Assembly (NCBI GenBank): GCA_029204225.1
Contig: CM055103.1
Location: forward strand, 2,370,406 to 2,434,405
DNA from: Diphasiastrum complanatum
Taxonomy: Eukaryota; Streptophyta; Lycopodiopsida; Lycopodiales; Lycopodiaceae
Length of the DNA: 64,000 nucleotides
Reading direction: 5' to 3'
The notes below the pieces were generated by a model. It ran no database searches and was not told the origin of the DNA. It saw only the letters and a list, made by a program, of their open reading frames with translations. The position numbers were made by a program, and so were the translations under genes. This document shows positions 1 to 11,203 of the stretch, piece after piece. The stretch's first letter is position 1. Each line of letters begins with the position of its first letter.

Positions 1-30
1 TTGTCTTTTATGCCTATTGGCACTAAAAGA

Positions 31-111
<81 letters not shown>
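1..111 (+). repeat. LINE 3' end: hairpin plus (TC)n tail
   Basis: The first 34 bases match the 3' terminus of the LINE family found throughout this window. There is a hairpin with outer arms TCTTTT/AAAAGA and inner arms TGCC/GGCA around a TATT loop, followed by a (TC)n tract from about 35 to 111. The rest of that LINE lies upstream of the window. The tract ends at 111 and a new 5'-truncated LINE copy begins at 112, the same arrangement as in the 15-26 kb array. The LSLSLS reading frames through the tract are artefacts of the dinucleotide repeat. Confidence 0.75.
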
Positions 112-114
<3 letters not shown>

Positions 115-1174
115 GGTGTTGCTTGTCTCACCAAGGATGTTTTCAGTTCTCATTTTAAACTGGTCAAAAGTTATCCATTTGCACGCTTTATTTGGTTTCA
201 GTTCTCTGGTCACTGTTTGGGGCTTTCTCAGGACCTCTTTCTTGCAGTTTGTTACTTTGCACCACAGACATCATCTTTTGCAGATTTTGGTGGTGACCCT
301 TTCCAGGCTCTTTCAGATGATATATTCAGCTTTGCAAAGCGAGGCCTTATTCTTTTAGCAGGGGATTTTAATGCTCGTACGAGCATCAGGCAAGTTGAGT
401 TTTATGCAGAGAGTGATTTTCTACAGGTTCGCACATTAGATATGGGCTTTGATAGGACCTCACAGGATGTAGATACTCCAGCTACCCACTTTGGAGAGCG
501 GCTGATTGGTTTAGCAGAGGCCCATTCCTTAATTATTTTGAATGGCCTTCCTTACTGGCCTTCGTCATATCATTTTACTTGTCACCCACATGGAGGAGGA
601 CATAGTGTTGTTGACTACTTCATTGGGTCACCGGCTTTGATCCCGTGGATTTCCGCAAAGCCTTTGATTCTGTTCCGAGACACCTTTTACTCCAGCGCTT
701 AGCATCGCTTGGCTTTTCTCAGGAGATCATTGCTGCTATCATCACATTGTATGAGATGTTGGCCCGTTTTCGAGATGGTGATGGATGGTCCTCTTACATT
801 CATAGTACAATGGGAGTTAAGCAGGGGATGTCCTTTGTCCCCTACTCTCTTTGCTCTATATATTGATGATCTTGAGCGGATTATTAGGGAGGAGGGTGGA
901 GATGGCTGTCCATTAGCAGATATGATTATCCCTATTCTACTGTATGCGGATGACATGGTACTTCTATCGAGATCCGCATCTGGGCTTCAGCAGCACCTTG
1001 ATGCTTTATATACTTTCTGCCAGACATGGGGTTTGATGGTGAACATTGGTAAGACTAAGGTCATGGTGTTCAACACCAATCGACAGCATATGAGAGACAC
1101 AATGTTCTATTATGATGGGCTTCCACTGGAGATAGTAGCCTCTTATACTTACTTAGGTGTCCTTTTTACTGGTC
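112..1174 (+). pseudogene. LINE ORF2 fragment (endonuclease + RT), internally deleted
   Basis: This is a broken copy of the L1-like LINE ORF2. It starts in the apurinic-type endonuclease domain (GGVACL-like residues at 112, then LAGDFNAR near 355-380 and a GGGHSVVDYFIGSP block near 595-635). Near 640-645 it jumps into the RT domain (FRKAFDSVPRHLL), so the linker and RT N-terminus are missing. A frameshift near 825-835 separates STMGVKQG from CPLSPTLFALYIDDLE; the catalytic LLYADDMVLLS follows at about 938-970. Similarity stops near 1174, just after YLGVLFTG. It is a dead copy. It begins exactly at the end of a TC tract, which suggests insertion into, or priming from, the microsatellite. Confidence 0.85.
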
Positions 1175-1293
1175 TATCAAATCCAACTTGCTACCCAAAA
1201 TTTGACTAGTTTCCAAAAAACTGCTAATTTTGGCTTTGATTTGGATTAACCCTATCAATTTCAACAAAACCTCTTGTACTTGGCTCTGATACA
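1175..1293 (-). mobile_element. Antisense Copia leader/PBS remnant
   Basis: On the minus strand, positions 1293 to about 1273 read TATCAGAGCCAAGTACAAGAG, nearly the same as the primer-binding site plus leader of the Copia element at 52975-57255. The first bases of the PBS are changed (TGTATC instead of TGGTATC) and no LTR is recognisable on its 5' side, so this is at most a scrap of a related element. Nothing else is recognised up to 1574. Confidence 0.4.
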
Positions 1294-1574
1294 GGCTTGG
1301 ATCCAATATGGAGAACAAAGAGAGATAATGCCACTTTACATTCATCTGCTAGTTGTAGAGATATTCATGAAAAAGAGCCAAATTGAAAGATTCACGAATT
1401 TCAATAAATGACGATAATTTGTTATGTGTATCGTAGGTTGCCCGTCACCAGAAGATAGGGAGTTGGGCTTCTGGTTCTGGGAGCAGCCCAGGTCCCCAAT
1501 CACATCACATATGGATTTGGGTGTGGAGATATAGAGGTATCCATTCATCAGCCACAACGGCTAAAAATGCAAAG

Positions 1575-2345
1575 TTCATTACACGGTGTGATATTTTGCT
1601 ATTTATGGAGACACATGAGAGTCAGGCCAGATTATCCAAGATTCAAATGGGACTCAATTTACAGATCAAAGATGAGATCGGTTGGCGGTCATGAGTCAAT
1701 AGGAGGAATAACATGTCTATATGGAAATTCCCTATAGCCAATCCCCGAGGTGGTTAGACATGATGAGTAGTTACACTACCTTTGGATATGTTTACATGAC
1801 ATTGGCATTGACAAGGACAATTATGTGGCAGCTTCTTACTCTCCCCCAAGGCCTCATTTGTGGATAGCACAAGTTCCCCATATGCTGGCTTATCATCTGA
1901 CATCATTCACTATGTAGAGAAAGGATATGTTCTCCTCACAGGAGACTTTATTGTCCGGACAGCTTCCAGATAAATTGATTCTCATATGGCAGATTCAGAC
2001 CCTTTTCGGATGTGTGCACTTGATAGTGATGATGTGAGTATTACCAGAATATTTGCAGATGATCATGGATTAATCACCTTGTATGGCGAGTATTTTCTTC
2101 AGTTTTTTGTCAACTCATGAGCTGGCCATCTTCAATGGTTTAGCGTGTTGGCCACTTTTAAGTGATTGTAAATGTCATCCACAGAGTGGCAGCCATAGCC
2201 TTGTGGATTACCTGATGGGGTCACCTTCTTTCATCCTAGTCATCTTAGACTTCACTATTTCCCCCACCACCTTATCTAACCACTCCTTTCTCTCTTTTCA
2301 CCTCGGCATGGTATCCCGCCTACCCACCCACCCTACTCTCACTTT
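1575..2345 (+). pseudogene. Decayed LINE endonuclease-domain fragment
   Basis: A second, older copy of the same LINE endonuclease region. FMETHES lies near 1600-1620, GYVLLTGDFIVR near 1925-1960 (normally GDFNAR) and LAIFNGLACWPL through SHSLVDYLMGSP to LSNHSFLSF at 2120-2310. The pieces are in different frames with several stops. The order matches the intact endonuclease of the LINE at 21763-22600. No TC tail or 3' UTR is attached. Confidence 0.75.
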
Positions 2346-2506
2346 GCTAATGTAGACTTCTCTATTGTCTCTGTCTCTATGTATATGTATGCCTAGGCCC
2401 TAGACAATAGTGTGCTTCTCGAAGATTTGTCATTTTGAACTTATTCGATAGTATATTCTTGGTGAGATGCAATAACTTTTTATTATTGCTATATAGCATT
2501 GTATGA

Positions 2507-3060
2507 TCAACACACAAATATTGTTACAAAGGATTTATCAATCGATTTGTAATAAACATTAGAATCGACAATGCTTGGAGTAAAGCCATTATTCAAAAAG
2601 GAGGAATTTCTTCTTTGAAACCATGCCCTAGGTGATTGCTGAAGCTTGAGCTCTATGTAATTTGCACACATGGTCTTCTCTTTCTTGGACAACATAACCT
2701 TTTGGCTATAAACATATAGATGTCCTCAACGACTCCATTCAAGAAAGTTGCTTGTACATCCATTTGATGTACTTCCAAGTCTTCAATTGTAGCATATGAC
2801 AATAACATTCAAATTGAAGCTAACTTTACCATAGGACTGAATGTCTCTTGATAATCCACATTTGGAATCTGACTGTATGCTAAAGCAAACTGTATGCTAA
2901 AGCAAACCAACCTTGCTTTCCATTTGTCTGTTGTTCCATCTACCTTATAATTGACTCTAGATATCCATTTGCAAGAAATAACATTTCTCTCTTCTGGGAG
3001 CTTGACAATTGACCATGTTTAATTCTTCATTAATGATTTATATTCCTTGTCCATAGGGAT
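2507..3060 (-). pseudogene. Antisense Copia RT fragment
   Basis: Reading the minus strand from 3060 down, one sees the Copia RT N-terminus (a MDKEYKSLMKN-like block, CKWISRVNYK), then VHQMDVQATFLNGVVEDIYM near 2790-2725, and QSPRAWF with FFLNNGF-like and DSNVYYK residues near 2640-2540. These are the RT stretch from the WxxAMxxEY region to just before the YVDD box. Frames shift several times and the catalytic box is not preserved, so it is dead. Confidence 0.75.
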
Positions 3061-3769
3061 TTGTAGCTAGTAGAAAGTAACCATTGCCCAAAATTGAAAA
3101 CTCAAGACCCAAGAAATGACCTAGATAGTAGAATCTAGATAGTACAATCTTGAAAGTTGATTAAAATACAAGACTCAAGTAATCAAATTTCCATTACCAA
3201 GCAAGGCTCAAGCCTACCCGATCATGCAACAGACTCGTGATGCAAGAGGACATATATATCCTCCTCCTCATTTGACCTAGGCGGTAAATCAAGAACCTTG
3301 GCAATGTCGATCTCGTCAAGGTTTACCTAAAGTTCAAACAATTCACATATTCACGACTAGTCATTCACTCATGTCACATGTGACACAAATTCACAAATTA
3401 CAAATGGTTCATGAATCATCAAAGTTCAAACTATGGGACCAGACATACCATATACCTCCACACCCTACTTGATCATCAGCGTGTTGTTAGGACTAAAAAT
3501 ACATCACAGACAAAGGCCAATCTCCATCCTCGGGGCAGAACCCCATTCTAGACTTTGGGAGAACCCGTAAATGTCATTGTCCTAATTCTCTTCTAGAGGT
3601 AGAAAGCGAAGTACTCAGTCACTGCGTGTTCCACCTTGCAAACCAATATAGAAACGAATTATGTGTGAGGTACTCTGTATAACTCGAAAACCTTGACCAA
3701 GTGTGCTATGGGATACTTAGATCATTGCAAGTTTAGGAGCCTTATCCAATGGAGGCCTTTGAAGGATCC
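3061..3769. other. No gene recognised
   Basis: About 700 bases between two antisense Copia pieces. I see no conserved protein motif, no TG...CA bounded repeat matching another LTR in the window, and no RNA gene. It may be remnant LTR or untranslated sequence of the same decayed Copia, but there is no second copy here to compare with. Confidence 0.3.
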
Positions 3770-4080
3770 ATCTTAGCTCAACATTTCCTTCGAGCGGATG
3801 CGAAAAGTACTAGTCTATCCTTGAATGAATCTCTTCCATCTTTTCTACATCCATTCTTGAGAGATAGGTTGATCAATGAAAGTGCCTTTTGGGATTTCTT
3901 GTCGAATGCCCTCATGTCTGCAAGAGTTGTATTGGGCCTCAACTCCACCCCTGTGACCACGTCCCAAAGCTCCTTTTCCATCAAGATGCTCTTCATCTTG
4001 AATCGCCATATGCTATAATTGGACACCCCATCCAATTTGCTTGCCTCTCCAAGCACAGAATTATGCAAGCCAGTCATGAC
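3770..4080 (-). pseudogene. Antisense Copia gag N-terminus
   Basis: The minus-strand frame starting near 4077 contains LGEASKLDGVSNYSIWRF and MKSILMEKELWDVV. This is the N-terminal signature of plant Copia Gag (the DUF4219/UBN2 type, LDG.NYxxWKxxMxxxL). About 100 residues are open before the frame is lost. It probably belongs with the RT scrap at 2507-3060, everything between them being deleted or unrecognisable. The Gag of the Copia at 9344-13120 starts with a similar LSEASQLDG...FSIWKF block. Confidence 0.7.
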
Positions 4081-4189
4081 GTCAAGAATTCAAGTGATAA
4101 GTTTCAACACTGAGCACTCAAGTTCAAGTTCAAGCAGTTCAAGCTTAAGCCTCAAATACAAACTTTAAACGATTACCTGCATGGGTTCT

Positions 4190-5060
4190 TTGGCCTCCCT
4201 CATATTATCTAGAAGGTGCAGGTTTGAACGCAGAAACATTAGCCTTTCTAATTGCTTTATGAGAGCTTGTTTCTCTTCTTGGTGTGCGTGAGGGAGTAGA
4301 TGCTCCAGTTCCTCTCACAAGCTAGTGGGTGCACAATGTAGTCCTGTGAGAGACTCGCAATGCAATGCGTTGTAGCCTAGGGGTCCATACTTGTCCCACG
4401 AAGACACTGGCCTCAAGTGGCCGACTCTATGTTGTGTCATGGCCCGCTGATATGTGAGGCAGTCTCTATAAAAAGTCATGAGCTCATCGTTGTAAGCTTG
4501 CTTCTCTACAAGATCTGGTACCACCCTTTGGAGGTATTTAAACCATCCATCCTCAAGCTCATGGTCATGGAACAGCTCTGGACTAGATTTCTTTTTATAA
4601 AAGATGCAACACATGGGCAACTGCATGTAAAGGCCTATGAAATGAGTTCCATCTGCTCTCCCGCTTGGCCTTTATCTCTTCAATCCTGCAAATCAAAAAA
4701 TGAATGTCATCGATTCAGATTGAGAGGGTTCCAACTTCAAACTTGACTCTTGAGTCTAGATTTGTAAAATGGAAATAAAAGTAATTAGAAGGGCCAAGAG
4801 GTTATAGTATATACTTGGCAAAACTCAACTCAGTTTATTGATCAATTTGTTTACCCAACCTATCCATAAACTCGTAGAGAAAGCCCATGATGGACCCCTC
4901 TCTATCTGTGAGTCATATAACAATGTGAAGTGGCTGCAGCCCAACAACAATTGACCTTGCCTCGTCCCAAAAGTCTGATGACAAAACGATGGTCTAGAAT
5001 CTCCTAGATTGAGACTCAGTCGATTTGCTCCCTTGTACCCATAGGTTAGAAACAACCATC
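4190..5060 (-). pseudogene. Decayed hAT transposase, C-terminal half
   Basis: The minus strand shows the C-terminal part of a hAT transposase in broken frames. From high to low coordinates: FCHQTFGTRQGQLLL and a RGPSWAF...LWIGWVNK block near 5000-4850 (the family's LRLVD.d..P.MG.iYe.md segment), then a long open stretch 4626-4315 with DHELEDGWFKYLQRVVPD, ending PVSSWDKYG...LHCESL, the hAT dimerisation region. A last piece near 4280-4200 reads like the LMFLRSNLHLL tail. It aligns with the larger hAT at 42190-46971 around 44240-44400. No terminal inverted repeats were found, so its ends are lost. Confidence 0.7.
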
Positions 5061-6624
5061 TGTTTGAGGATGTGGTGTACCTTTAGGAGCCTATTAGATT
5101 TTCTACTGCTCCTGCTCACACCATGTTCCTATTCCAGTTGGTTCCCCTTGATGCTTTTTTTATTTCGCTGGTACTGGCTCCTTTTCTTCTTTGCCTACAT
5201 TTCTGAGCTGGGGAGAGTTATGGATTAGTGGCCTACTGGGCTTATACCTGGCAGATATTGACATTGACTGCGGTATAGTTACTTAGTGATTATTTATATT
5301 GATGTTCTTAGCCATGCATTAACCATGTAATATTCTATTTATGTGCATGGCTGAAGGGCCTAAGTTGTTCATTTCTCTTGGACTAGACTAAATACCCTAT
5401 TATTGACATATGGTCTTTGCAGTGGGGGTACTTCAGGGTTTTCCCTCAGACTCTAATTTAGCGTATGTGTATTCATATGCCCATCTTGAACTACTTGGAC
5501 TGTAACTAAGACTTGTGCTACTGACCCAAAATAATGCTTTACGCACATAAACTATAAAAAGAGAGATTAGTTACTAATACCATTTCCTTTCCTAATCAGA
5601 TATCCAATTCTCATGTATAAAGCCCAAATAATGTCGATGACATAGGGCGTTCTTGCTTCACTCAAAATGTACTTTGGATTGCTTCTGACAAGCCTACACT
5701 TTATTTGAATCATCCTGACAGCCGCTCATGTGATGTCCTGCCAAGCCTACACCTTATTTGAATCATCCTGACAGCCTCTCATGTAATGTCCTGAAAGCTA
5801 CCATGGTCTCCTATACAAGGTTGGTATCAGCCCCACAGTAGGACTGGGTTCTGACGTCTGCAAAGCAACAATAAACTCTCCTTTTGAGATTCGCCACCTC
5901 ATTCCTAGCTGCCTCATTGGGTCCTTTGCTTTTTGGATGGGTTAGATAATTTTACATAAGAGGGTATGAGGTTATTATCTTTGTCAAGATTATTTTGAAG
6001 CTAGGTATATTACCTAGTTTGTCTCGAGAAGATGTTCACAACATTTAGTAGCCTATGGACAAGTATTTGGATCAAAAAGTACCCGTAATTTGATAAATAG
6101 AATTTTGAAAGGCCATCTATGATGAGTTATAACTTATTTTAACTGCCGTTTGGACCGAGTAGCATTTGGCTATTGTCCAAGGAGTTGCCTTACCCTAACG
6201 AACTAACTGGAAAATGCCAAAGGAGTTGGCGTTAGACTGAGGGGATTTGTATCTCCACTCCAAAAGAAATGTAGGCATCATAAAAGCCTCTGAGTTAACG
6301 AATGAATTTTCTTTCATTTGTACTTCGAAATTTTTAAAAGATAAGTTTTCTCCAATCATTTTGTTGATTCAATCTTGGGAAAATAAAGTTTGACTGGTAA
6401 CTATAATAGGCATGCAAGCAAGGTCCCAAGGAAGAAATATTACTTAACTAGGCCCTAAATGGCCAAATGTTGTGGTTGTTATATCTTGCAACAAGTTATG
6501 CCTAGAATTTGACTCTTTTCTGCAATTGACCTTTCGGCTTGTTGGTGCTATCAATAATCTTAGATCATAAAAGGATCAGCAATTATATTATTAATTATAG
6601 TATTTTGTATCTCTTTGCTTGTAG
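5061..6624. other. Probable intron sequence, no gene recognised
   Basis: No conserved coding motif is visible. It ends in a good splice acceptor (pyrimidine-rich CTCTTTGCTTGTAG at 6611-6624) before the first exon of the CCCH gene, so most of it is probably an intron whose 5' exon lies outside the window. The only structure noted is a 2 x 53-bp tandem duplication at 5685-5790. Confidence 0.5.
5685..5790 (+). repeat. 53-bp tandem duplication (2 copies)
   Basis: Two adjacent 53-bp units (5685-5737 and 5738-5790) share AAGCCTACAC, TTATTTGAATCATCCTGACA and CTCATGT.ATGTCC with about four mismatches. It is a local non-coding duplication with no obvious function. Confidence 0.8.
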
Positions 6625-6948
6625 ATGATTTTGCTGCACTGCCTCCAGCGACGGAACCCAAAACTGCTCCATCTAATTCAACACATGGCAAAATTCCCTC
6701 TAGTCAGGAGTCCAAACATTCCTTGGAAGATGCATCCTCTGATAGGCTGCACAGTGAAAGAGTGTCTCTGGAGTCGAGAGAAAGATATCAGGCTCAACAA
6801 AGGGTGCTGGCTACTACAGATGTTGGTAGGGATCAGAGGGGGGTCTCACCTGAAGTGCATGTCCAGGTTACTGCGGAAGCCTCAAAGTCGACATCAATCA
6901 TTTCTGCCCAAACAGAAAGTTCTTTGCCTGAGGTTCAGCAAAATTATG
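6625..6948 (+). CDS. SR-rich CCCH zinc-finger protein, exon (5'-partial gene)
   Basis: First exon of the host gene visible here. The acceptor AG is at 6623-6624; the donor is G|GTAGGCG at 6948/6949. The exon supplies two bases of a split codon and then DDFAALPPATEP through to EVQQNY, 107 residues rich in Ser, Glu and Lys with no recognisable fold. It ends with one base of a codon that pairs exactly with the two leading bases of exon 7861-8473 (g + ag = Glu), so the frame is kept. The open frame runs to a stop at 6975 only if the intron is retained. The start codon must lie in an earlier exon outside the window. An ATG at 6625 in another frame is not used. Confidence 0.75.
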
Positions 6949-7860
6949 GTAGGCGAGTGCATTCTGACTTATCTTGATGAAGCTTTGTGTGCTTCCATTT
7001 TGGTATGAGCAATGTTTTTTCGATGCATTAAAGATTGTATGCTTGTTATATATCCTTATCTACTATGGGATTGTATGCTAAAACTTCGATCTGTTGCAAA
7101 GTTTGTAAGGATTCATTGTGCACGAAGTTTGCACAGACCCTTAAAAAGGCTACATTCAGTTTATCCAGAATCACCTATTTTATGCCTCCTGGGATTAAGC
7201 TTTGTTCTAGAGAATTTTCCCCTCTGTTGGGTCTATCTTTCTTTGATCAGAATCTTTGTATCACATCTTTTGCTGCCTTTCCATTTGTATCACATCTTCC
7301 GATCTTTTCGTTTGTTTGCCTTTAATGAATTGGAAGTTGAAATACTTTTCAATTTCAGTTTGGGTAAATTCTTTTCTGCAAGACGATGTAGACCTAAACT
7401 CTTTTTCTATTGCTGTTAAATCTGTGTTTCTACTATCTTTCTGTTTCTGGTTTCATTTCTGTGTATGAATGCCCTTGGTTGTGTTTGTACCAAGGTTGCT
7501 GTCTTGTGCATGAAGTCCTGGGATTGCAGGATCAGGCCACATAAATGATCCTCCTGGTTATAGAGCTCTTTTCCCTGTTATAATAAAAGGGTAGGCAAGG
7601 AGCTTTGGGACAATTGTACTAAATGATTCCAACAGTCTTTGCTGTTAGCAGTATTTTTTCATATTGGTTAGCAATATTTTTCTTCATATATGAGTAAGCA
7701 AGTATTTTTTCATATGGGCTAGTAAGCTCATCATGGATGAGGAAAATTGTTCATTAGCCCTATCCTTGGTTTAGGGTGTAGGGTTTTAAGGTTTAACATT
7801 GAGTGTAACTGTATTAACTAGACACTTGAATTAACATTATTTTGCTTGACTATTGAGCAG
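6949..7860 (+). other. Intron, 912 bp
   Basis: Bounded by GTAGGC at 6949 and a T-rich acceptor ending TTGAGCAG at 7860. It is AT-rich, and the short frames inside are pyrimidine-rich chance ORFs without motifs. No transposon remnant was recognised. It is the only short intron of this gene. Confidence 0.7.
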
Positions 7861-8473
7861 AGTGCAGTACTGAAATGGATGAAGCATGTATGGAGGATGT
7901 GAGCCCAGAATCAAGCCCTCTTAAAATACCTGAAGCAAAACCTAAATCAGACCTCTTGCATTTAATGTCAACTGGGTTCAAGAAAAATTTCGCACTAAGA
8001 GCGTCCCGATGGGATGCTCCGGGACTAGCAAATGAGCTTGAAGTTGAATCTTCTCCTAGACAAGCTGACAGTGTCTCTTATTCAGATGATACAAAGCCTG
8101 ATGTTCACATTGTGGAAAATGTGGAAACTGTCCCTGCCTTAAGAAAAGATGCTGGCAGTAGTGGCACAAGTTCTTCCTCGAAGGAAGAAGGTTTAACATT
8201 GTCTCCAAAATCTGATATTAGAAGAGAAATTGAAGATACCAGGTCTGCTTTTGGGGAGGATATGAAGCAAGAAATCGGTGCGCCGACAGTAGATGAATTT
8301 GGGAGACTTATAAGAGGAGGCAGCGATAGTGACTCTGGTGAACATTTTCCTTTCAGTAGCGGCAGGAGCAAAAGTAGAAGCAAAAGCCGTACACCAGAAG
8401 ATTCAAGGCAGCATAATCGAAGTCGTAGTCGCTCCCCTCGAAGAAGAATCCGACATAGTAGCAGGTCTCACAG
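7861..8473 (+). CDS. SR-rich CCCH zinc-finger protein, exon with RS domain start
   Basis: Internal exon between TTGAGCAG| and CACAG|GTATTG. It encodes ECSTEMDEACMEDVSPESS, a conserved-looking LLHLMSTGFKKNFALRAS block, an acidic middle, DEFGRLIRGGSDSDSGE, and a C-terminal RS-rich part (GRSKSRSKSRTPEDSR, NRSRSRSPRRR). RS domains usually mediate contacts with splicing factors and nuclear-speckle location. That is family knowledge; the sequence shows only the composition. The exon ends with two bases of a codon completed by the first base of the exon at 34092 (ag + c = Ser), which continues the RS domain directly, across a 25.6-kb intron. Confidence 0.85.
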
Positions 8474-9095
8474 GTATTGATTCAGATTGTTGTTTCTATA
8501 TTTTTTATGTTCATTTCATCAAAAGCAAATTGGTGTTTTGGAATTTTGGATTGGTTAATGTGCTTTGAAGACGTTTGATATGGTGAACATATAGCTTGAG
8601 AGTAACATCGTCAAGTGGCATTTTGGTGAAACGATCTCACAGGCATGATCGGCAGTGACATTGTCGAGTCAAGTGATAGCCATAAACATAGTTTTAGATG
8701 CTTAACATCCACCTTAGAGTAGACAAAGTTCTCTTGTCCCCGGGTGTAAGCCTTTTGGAGACAAAGGGATTGCGGGTGGCTAGTCGGCGGGGATGGGATC
8801 CCATATGTGGGCCGCGGGTGCTCCTCGTGTGTGTTGTCTTCTATTGGACCGGTAGTGTTGCTGAACTCTGACATGATAATAGAGCCAAGTAGTATCTTGT
8901 ATGAGCAAATGATGGAGGTGTTTCACCGTGCTTGCTTGAGTGGGGGTGTCAGTGCACCAGTTTGCAAGTTGTACACAATGAGGGTGTTTGAGATTGTGGC
9001 GCCAAAGAAGGTGCAAGAAATATCCCATAAGCAAAGTTTAGATGCTTAACAGCTTCCATATAAGCTCAAAGTAGACAATGTTCGCTTGTCCCCTG
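8474..9095. other. Start of 25.6-kb intron; two related short blocks
   Basis: Intron begins GTATTG at 8474. No gene is recognised. Two related blocks, about 8690-8752 and 9035-9097, share TTAGATGCTTAACA, AGTAGACAA and TTGTCCCC, suggesting a tandem or nested remnant (perhaps the 3' part of a Gypsy element next to its LTR). The frames in between carry no conserved motif. Confidence 0.35.
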
Positions 9096-9343
9096 TGTTA
9101 TGTCCATGTCCAGTATGAGGGATTCGGAATAATTCCTGACATGGATAGCCGGTTTCTCCAGTGTATATGGTTATTAGTTATGCCTCGTCATTCTGGGCTT
9201 GGCCGGTAAAGTAATTAATAATCATATGAGGGCCCAGACCTATAATTGGACATAGGAGTACTTGCATGGTGTTTGACTGCTATAATGCAAGAAAAAGAGG
9301 TCAATAGCTTATTATAGGTTGCATGGGGATCCTAAGAAGAATA

Positions 9344-9733
9344 TGTTGAAATAAATGCCTATTTTGCCCCTTAAGGCTTGTATACTTGTAACTTGTAAGT
9401 TGTGCATAAGACATGGGGGTAAAACATTTATGTACATAGTACACCCCACTTGTGCTAATTAGGCAAGTAAATCAAGTAGGTTAAGGACCCATGTGGGTTC
9501 TAGAGCTAGAATTAGCAAGACACCACCTCTATACATAACATGCTATATGTAGCCCAAACTTTGGAGGGGTTTCCACGCCCTACTACACTTTGAATATTCA
9601 TTCATGTTGTGTGAGCTTTGAAGTCCTCTCTCTCTTGCTTTTGTGTTCTACTCCATAGCTGGTTTTCTGAAGCTTTCATAGTGTGCTTACTATGTTGTTA
9701 TGATACTCCATAGCTAGGCCTTGGAATTTGACA
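9344..9733 (+). repeat. Copia 5' LTR (390 bp)
   Basis: Starts TGTTGAAATAAATGCC and ends GGAATTTGACA. It is nearly identical to 12732-13120. It is preceded by gaata, the target duplication. Confidence 0.95.
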
Positions 9734-9745
9734 TGGTATCAGAGC
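9734..9745 (+). promoter_or_regulatory. Primer-binding site, tRNA-iMet type
   Basis: TGGTATCAGAGC directly follows the 5' LTR; it is the usual plant Copia complement to the 3' end of initiator tRNA-Met. Confidence 0.9.
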
Positions 9746-10156
9746 AGGTTATGTTGCCTGTGGTGTGTTGAAAGCTTGGACCTGTTTTTGATCAGATTCC
9801 TGCCATTCCTGGAGAGTAGCTTACCTTTGAGGAGGGAGCACTTTTTGTAGGGGCATCTGATCTGTGTGCTATCTGCATGGTTGGAGTACTGTTGGCAAGG
9901 GGAGTACAGGGAGCCAAAAAGTTTCTAATTTGAGACAAAAAATTTTGAGTCTTTTTGGACAGCCAGGACTGTAGGAGGGCGCTTTCTACAGTGGGGACTT
10001 CAGTGAAAGTTCTGAGTGGATCTTGGACAAGGGCTAGGACAGCCATACAGGGGGATAGTTTCAAATCCAGAAGCTGAGGGTTATTGAGCAAGTGGCTGCA
10101 TACCCTAGTTGGGTGAAAACCCCAGTTTGCCTTTTGTGTTTTATTTCTATCCAGCT

Positions 10157-11203
10157 ATGTCTAGTCTTGCAGAGAGCATGCTGAGTGAAGCCAGCCAGCT
10201 TGATGGCACTAACTTTAGCATATGGAAATTCAAGATCAAGAACATTCTTGAAGACAAAGAATGTTGGAAGCTGATAGTTGAGGAGCCTGTTCCAACATCT
10301 GAACTTGAACTCAAGGACTATATCAAGAGAAGGGAAAAGGCACACATGATCATCAACATGTTAGTGAGGGATAATGTGATTCCTCTAATCAGGTCAGCCC
10401 AAGGGCCTGTGGATGCATGGCACATTCTTTGTGCATTGTATGAGATAGGAAGTACAACTAGGTTTCTCTACTTGAAGAACAAGTTGTATACTCTCAGAAT
10501 GGAGACAGGGGAGACAGTTACTGATCATCTTACGAAGATTCAAGATATTAGATATCAGCTTTCTGTACTTGGAGAGTCCATTGCTGACAAAGACTTGGTG
10601 CCAATAGTTCTGAATAGCTTGTCATATGCTTATCAGAACTTTGTGATGATGATATCTGTGAGAGAGAAGATCCCTACCTATGAAGAAGTCTATGGTCTCT
10701 TGTTACAGGAGGAGATGAGGAGAGCTAATCTCTCCAAGAGGGAAGATTTCCAGGAGCATGCCTTTGCTTCTAAGAGGAAGCAAAATCCAGCCAAGGATAA
10801 GAAGAAAGGTAAAGGCAAGAACAAAGGAGCACCACAAACACTTGAGCAAGGAATGGAGAACTTGCAGATGTCAGAAGCACAATTCTCAAATACTTCTTCC
10901 ACACCTCAAAGGAAGGGGAATTGCAATTACGATGGTAAATATGGACACTTTGCTTTTGAGTGCAGGAAGAAGCTTGCAGACCAAAAGAAGGGCACAAAGA
11001 AGCAAGGAGTAAATGTTGTTGAGAGTGTTGCAAGAGAGGAGCAGAGTGACATAAGGCAAGCTGAGTTATTCTCTGTTGCATTGGCCTCACAAGCTACAAC
11101 AGGTGGTTGGTACATTGACTCAGGTGCTTCAAAGCACATGACCCCTCATAGGGATTGGTTTGATACCTTTGTGGGATTAGTGATGGACAAGAGGTGTGCC
11201 TAG
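10157..11203 (+). CDS. Copia Gag-protease (frame broken at its end)
   Basis: An open frame from ATG 10157 (MSSLAESMLSEASQ) to a stop at 11201-11203. It contains the Gag N-terminus (LDGTNFSIWKFKIKNIL), a UBN2-type body and a basic linker. The zinc knuckle reads CNYDGKYGHFAFEC, in which the second Cys of the CCHC motif is Asp, so zinc binding is probably lost. The aspartic protease start is WYIDSGASKHMT. A 1-nt shift near 11168 moves the real continuation (VCLGDNSTHKVKGKG) into another frame. Confidence 0.85.
   Translation: MSSLAESMLSEASQLDGTNFSIWKFKIKNILEDKECWKLIVEEPVPTSELELKDYIKRREKAHMIINMLVRDNVIPLIRSAQGPVDAWHILCALYEIGSTTRFLYLKNKLYTLRMETGETVTDHLTKIQDIRYQLSVLGESIADKDLVPIVLNSLSYAYQNFVMMISVREKIPTYEEVYGLLLQEEMRRANLSKREDFQEHAFASKRKQNPAKDKKKGKGKNKGAPQTLEQGMENLQMSEAQFSNTSSTPQRKGNCNYDGKYGHFAFECRKKLADQKKGTKKQGVNVVESVAREEQSDIRQAELFSVALASQATTGGWYIDSGASKHMTPHRDWFDTFVGLVMDKRCA

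Noticed and set aside
6625-7008. ATG-initiated 127-aa frame overlapping the first CCCH exon
   Set aside because: The overlapping frame without this ATG keeps phase with three downstream exons and has the right composition; this one does not.
7012-7468. Several overlapping hydrophobic frames in the 912-bp intron
   Set aside because: The T-rich intron gives Phe/Leu/Cys-rich chance frames; no conservation signal.
8105-8383. 92-aa minus-strand frame opposite the RS exon
   Set aside because: It is a shadow of the Ser/Glu-rich coding strand (Leu/Ser-rich on the reverse), with no motif.
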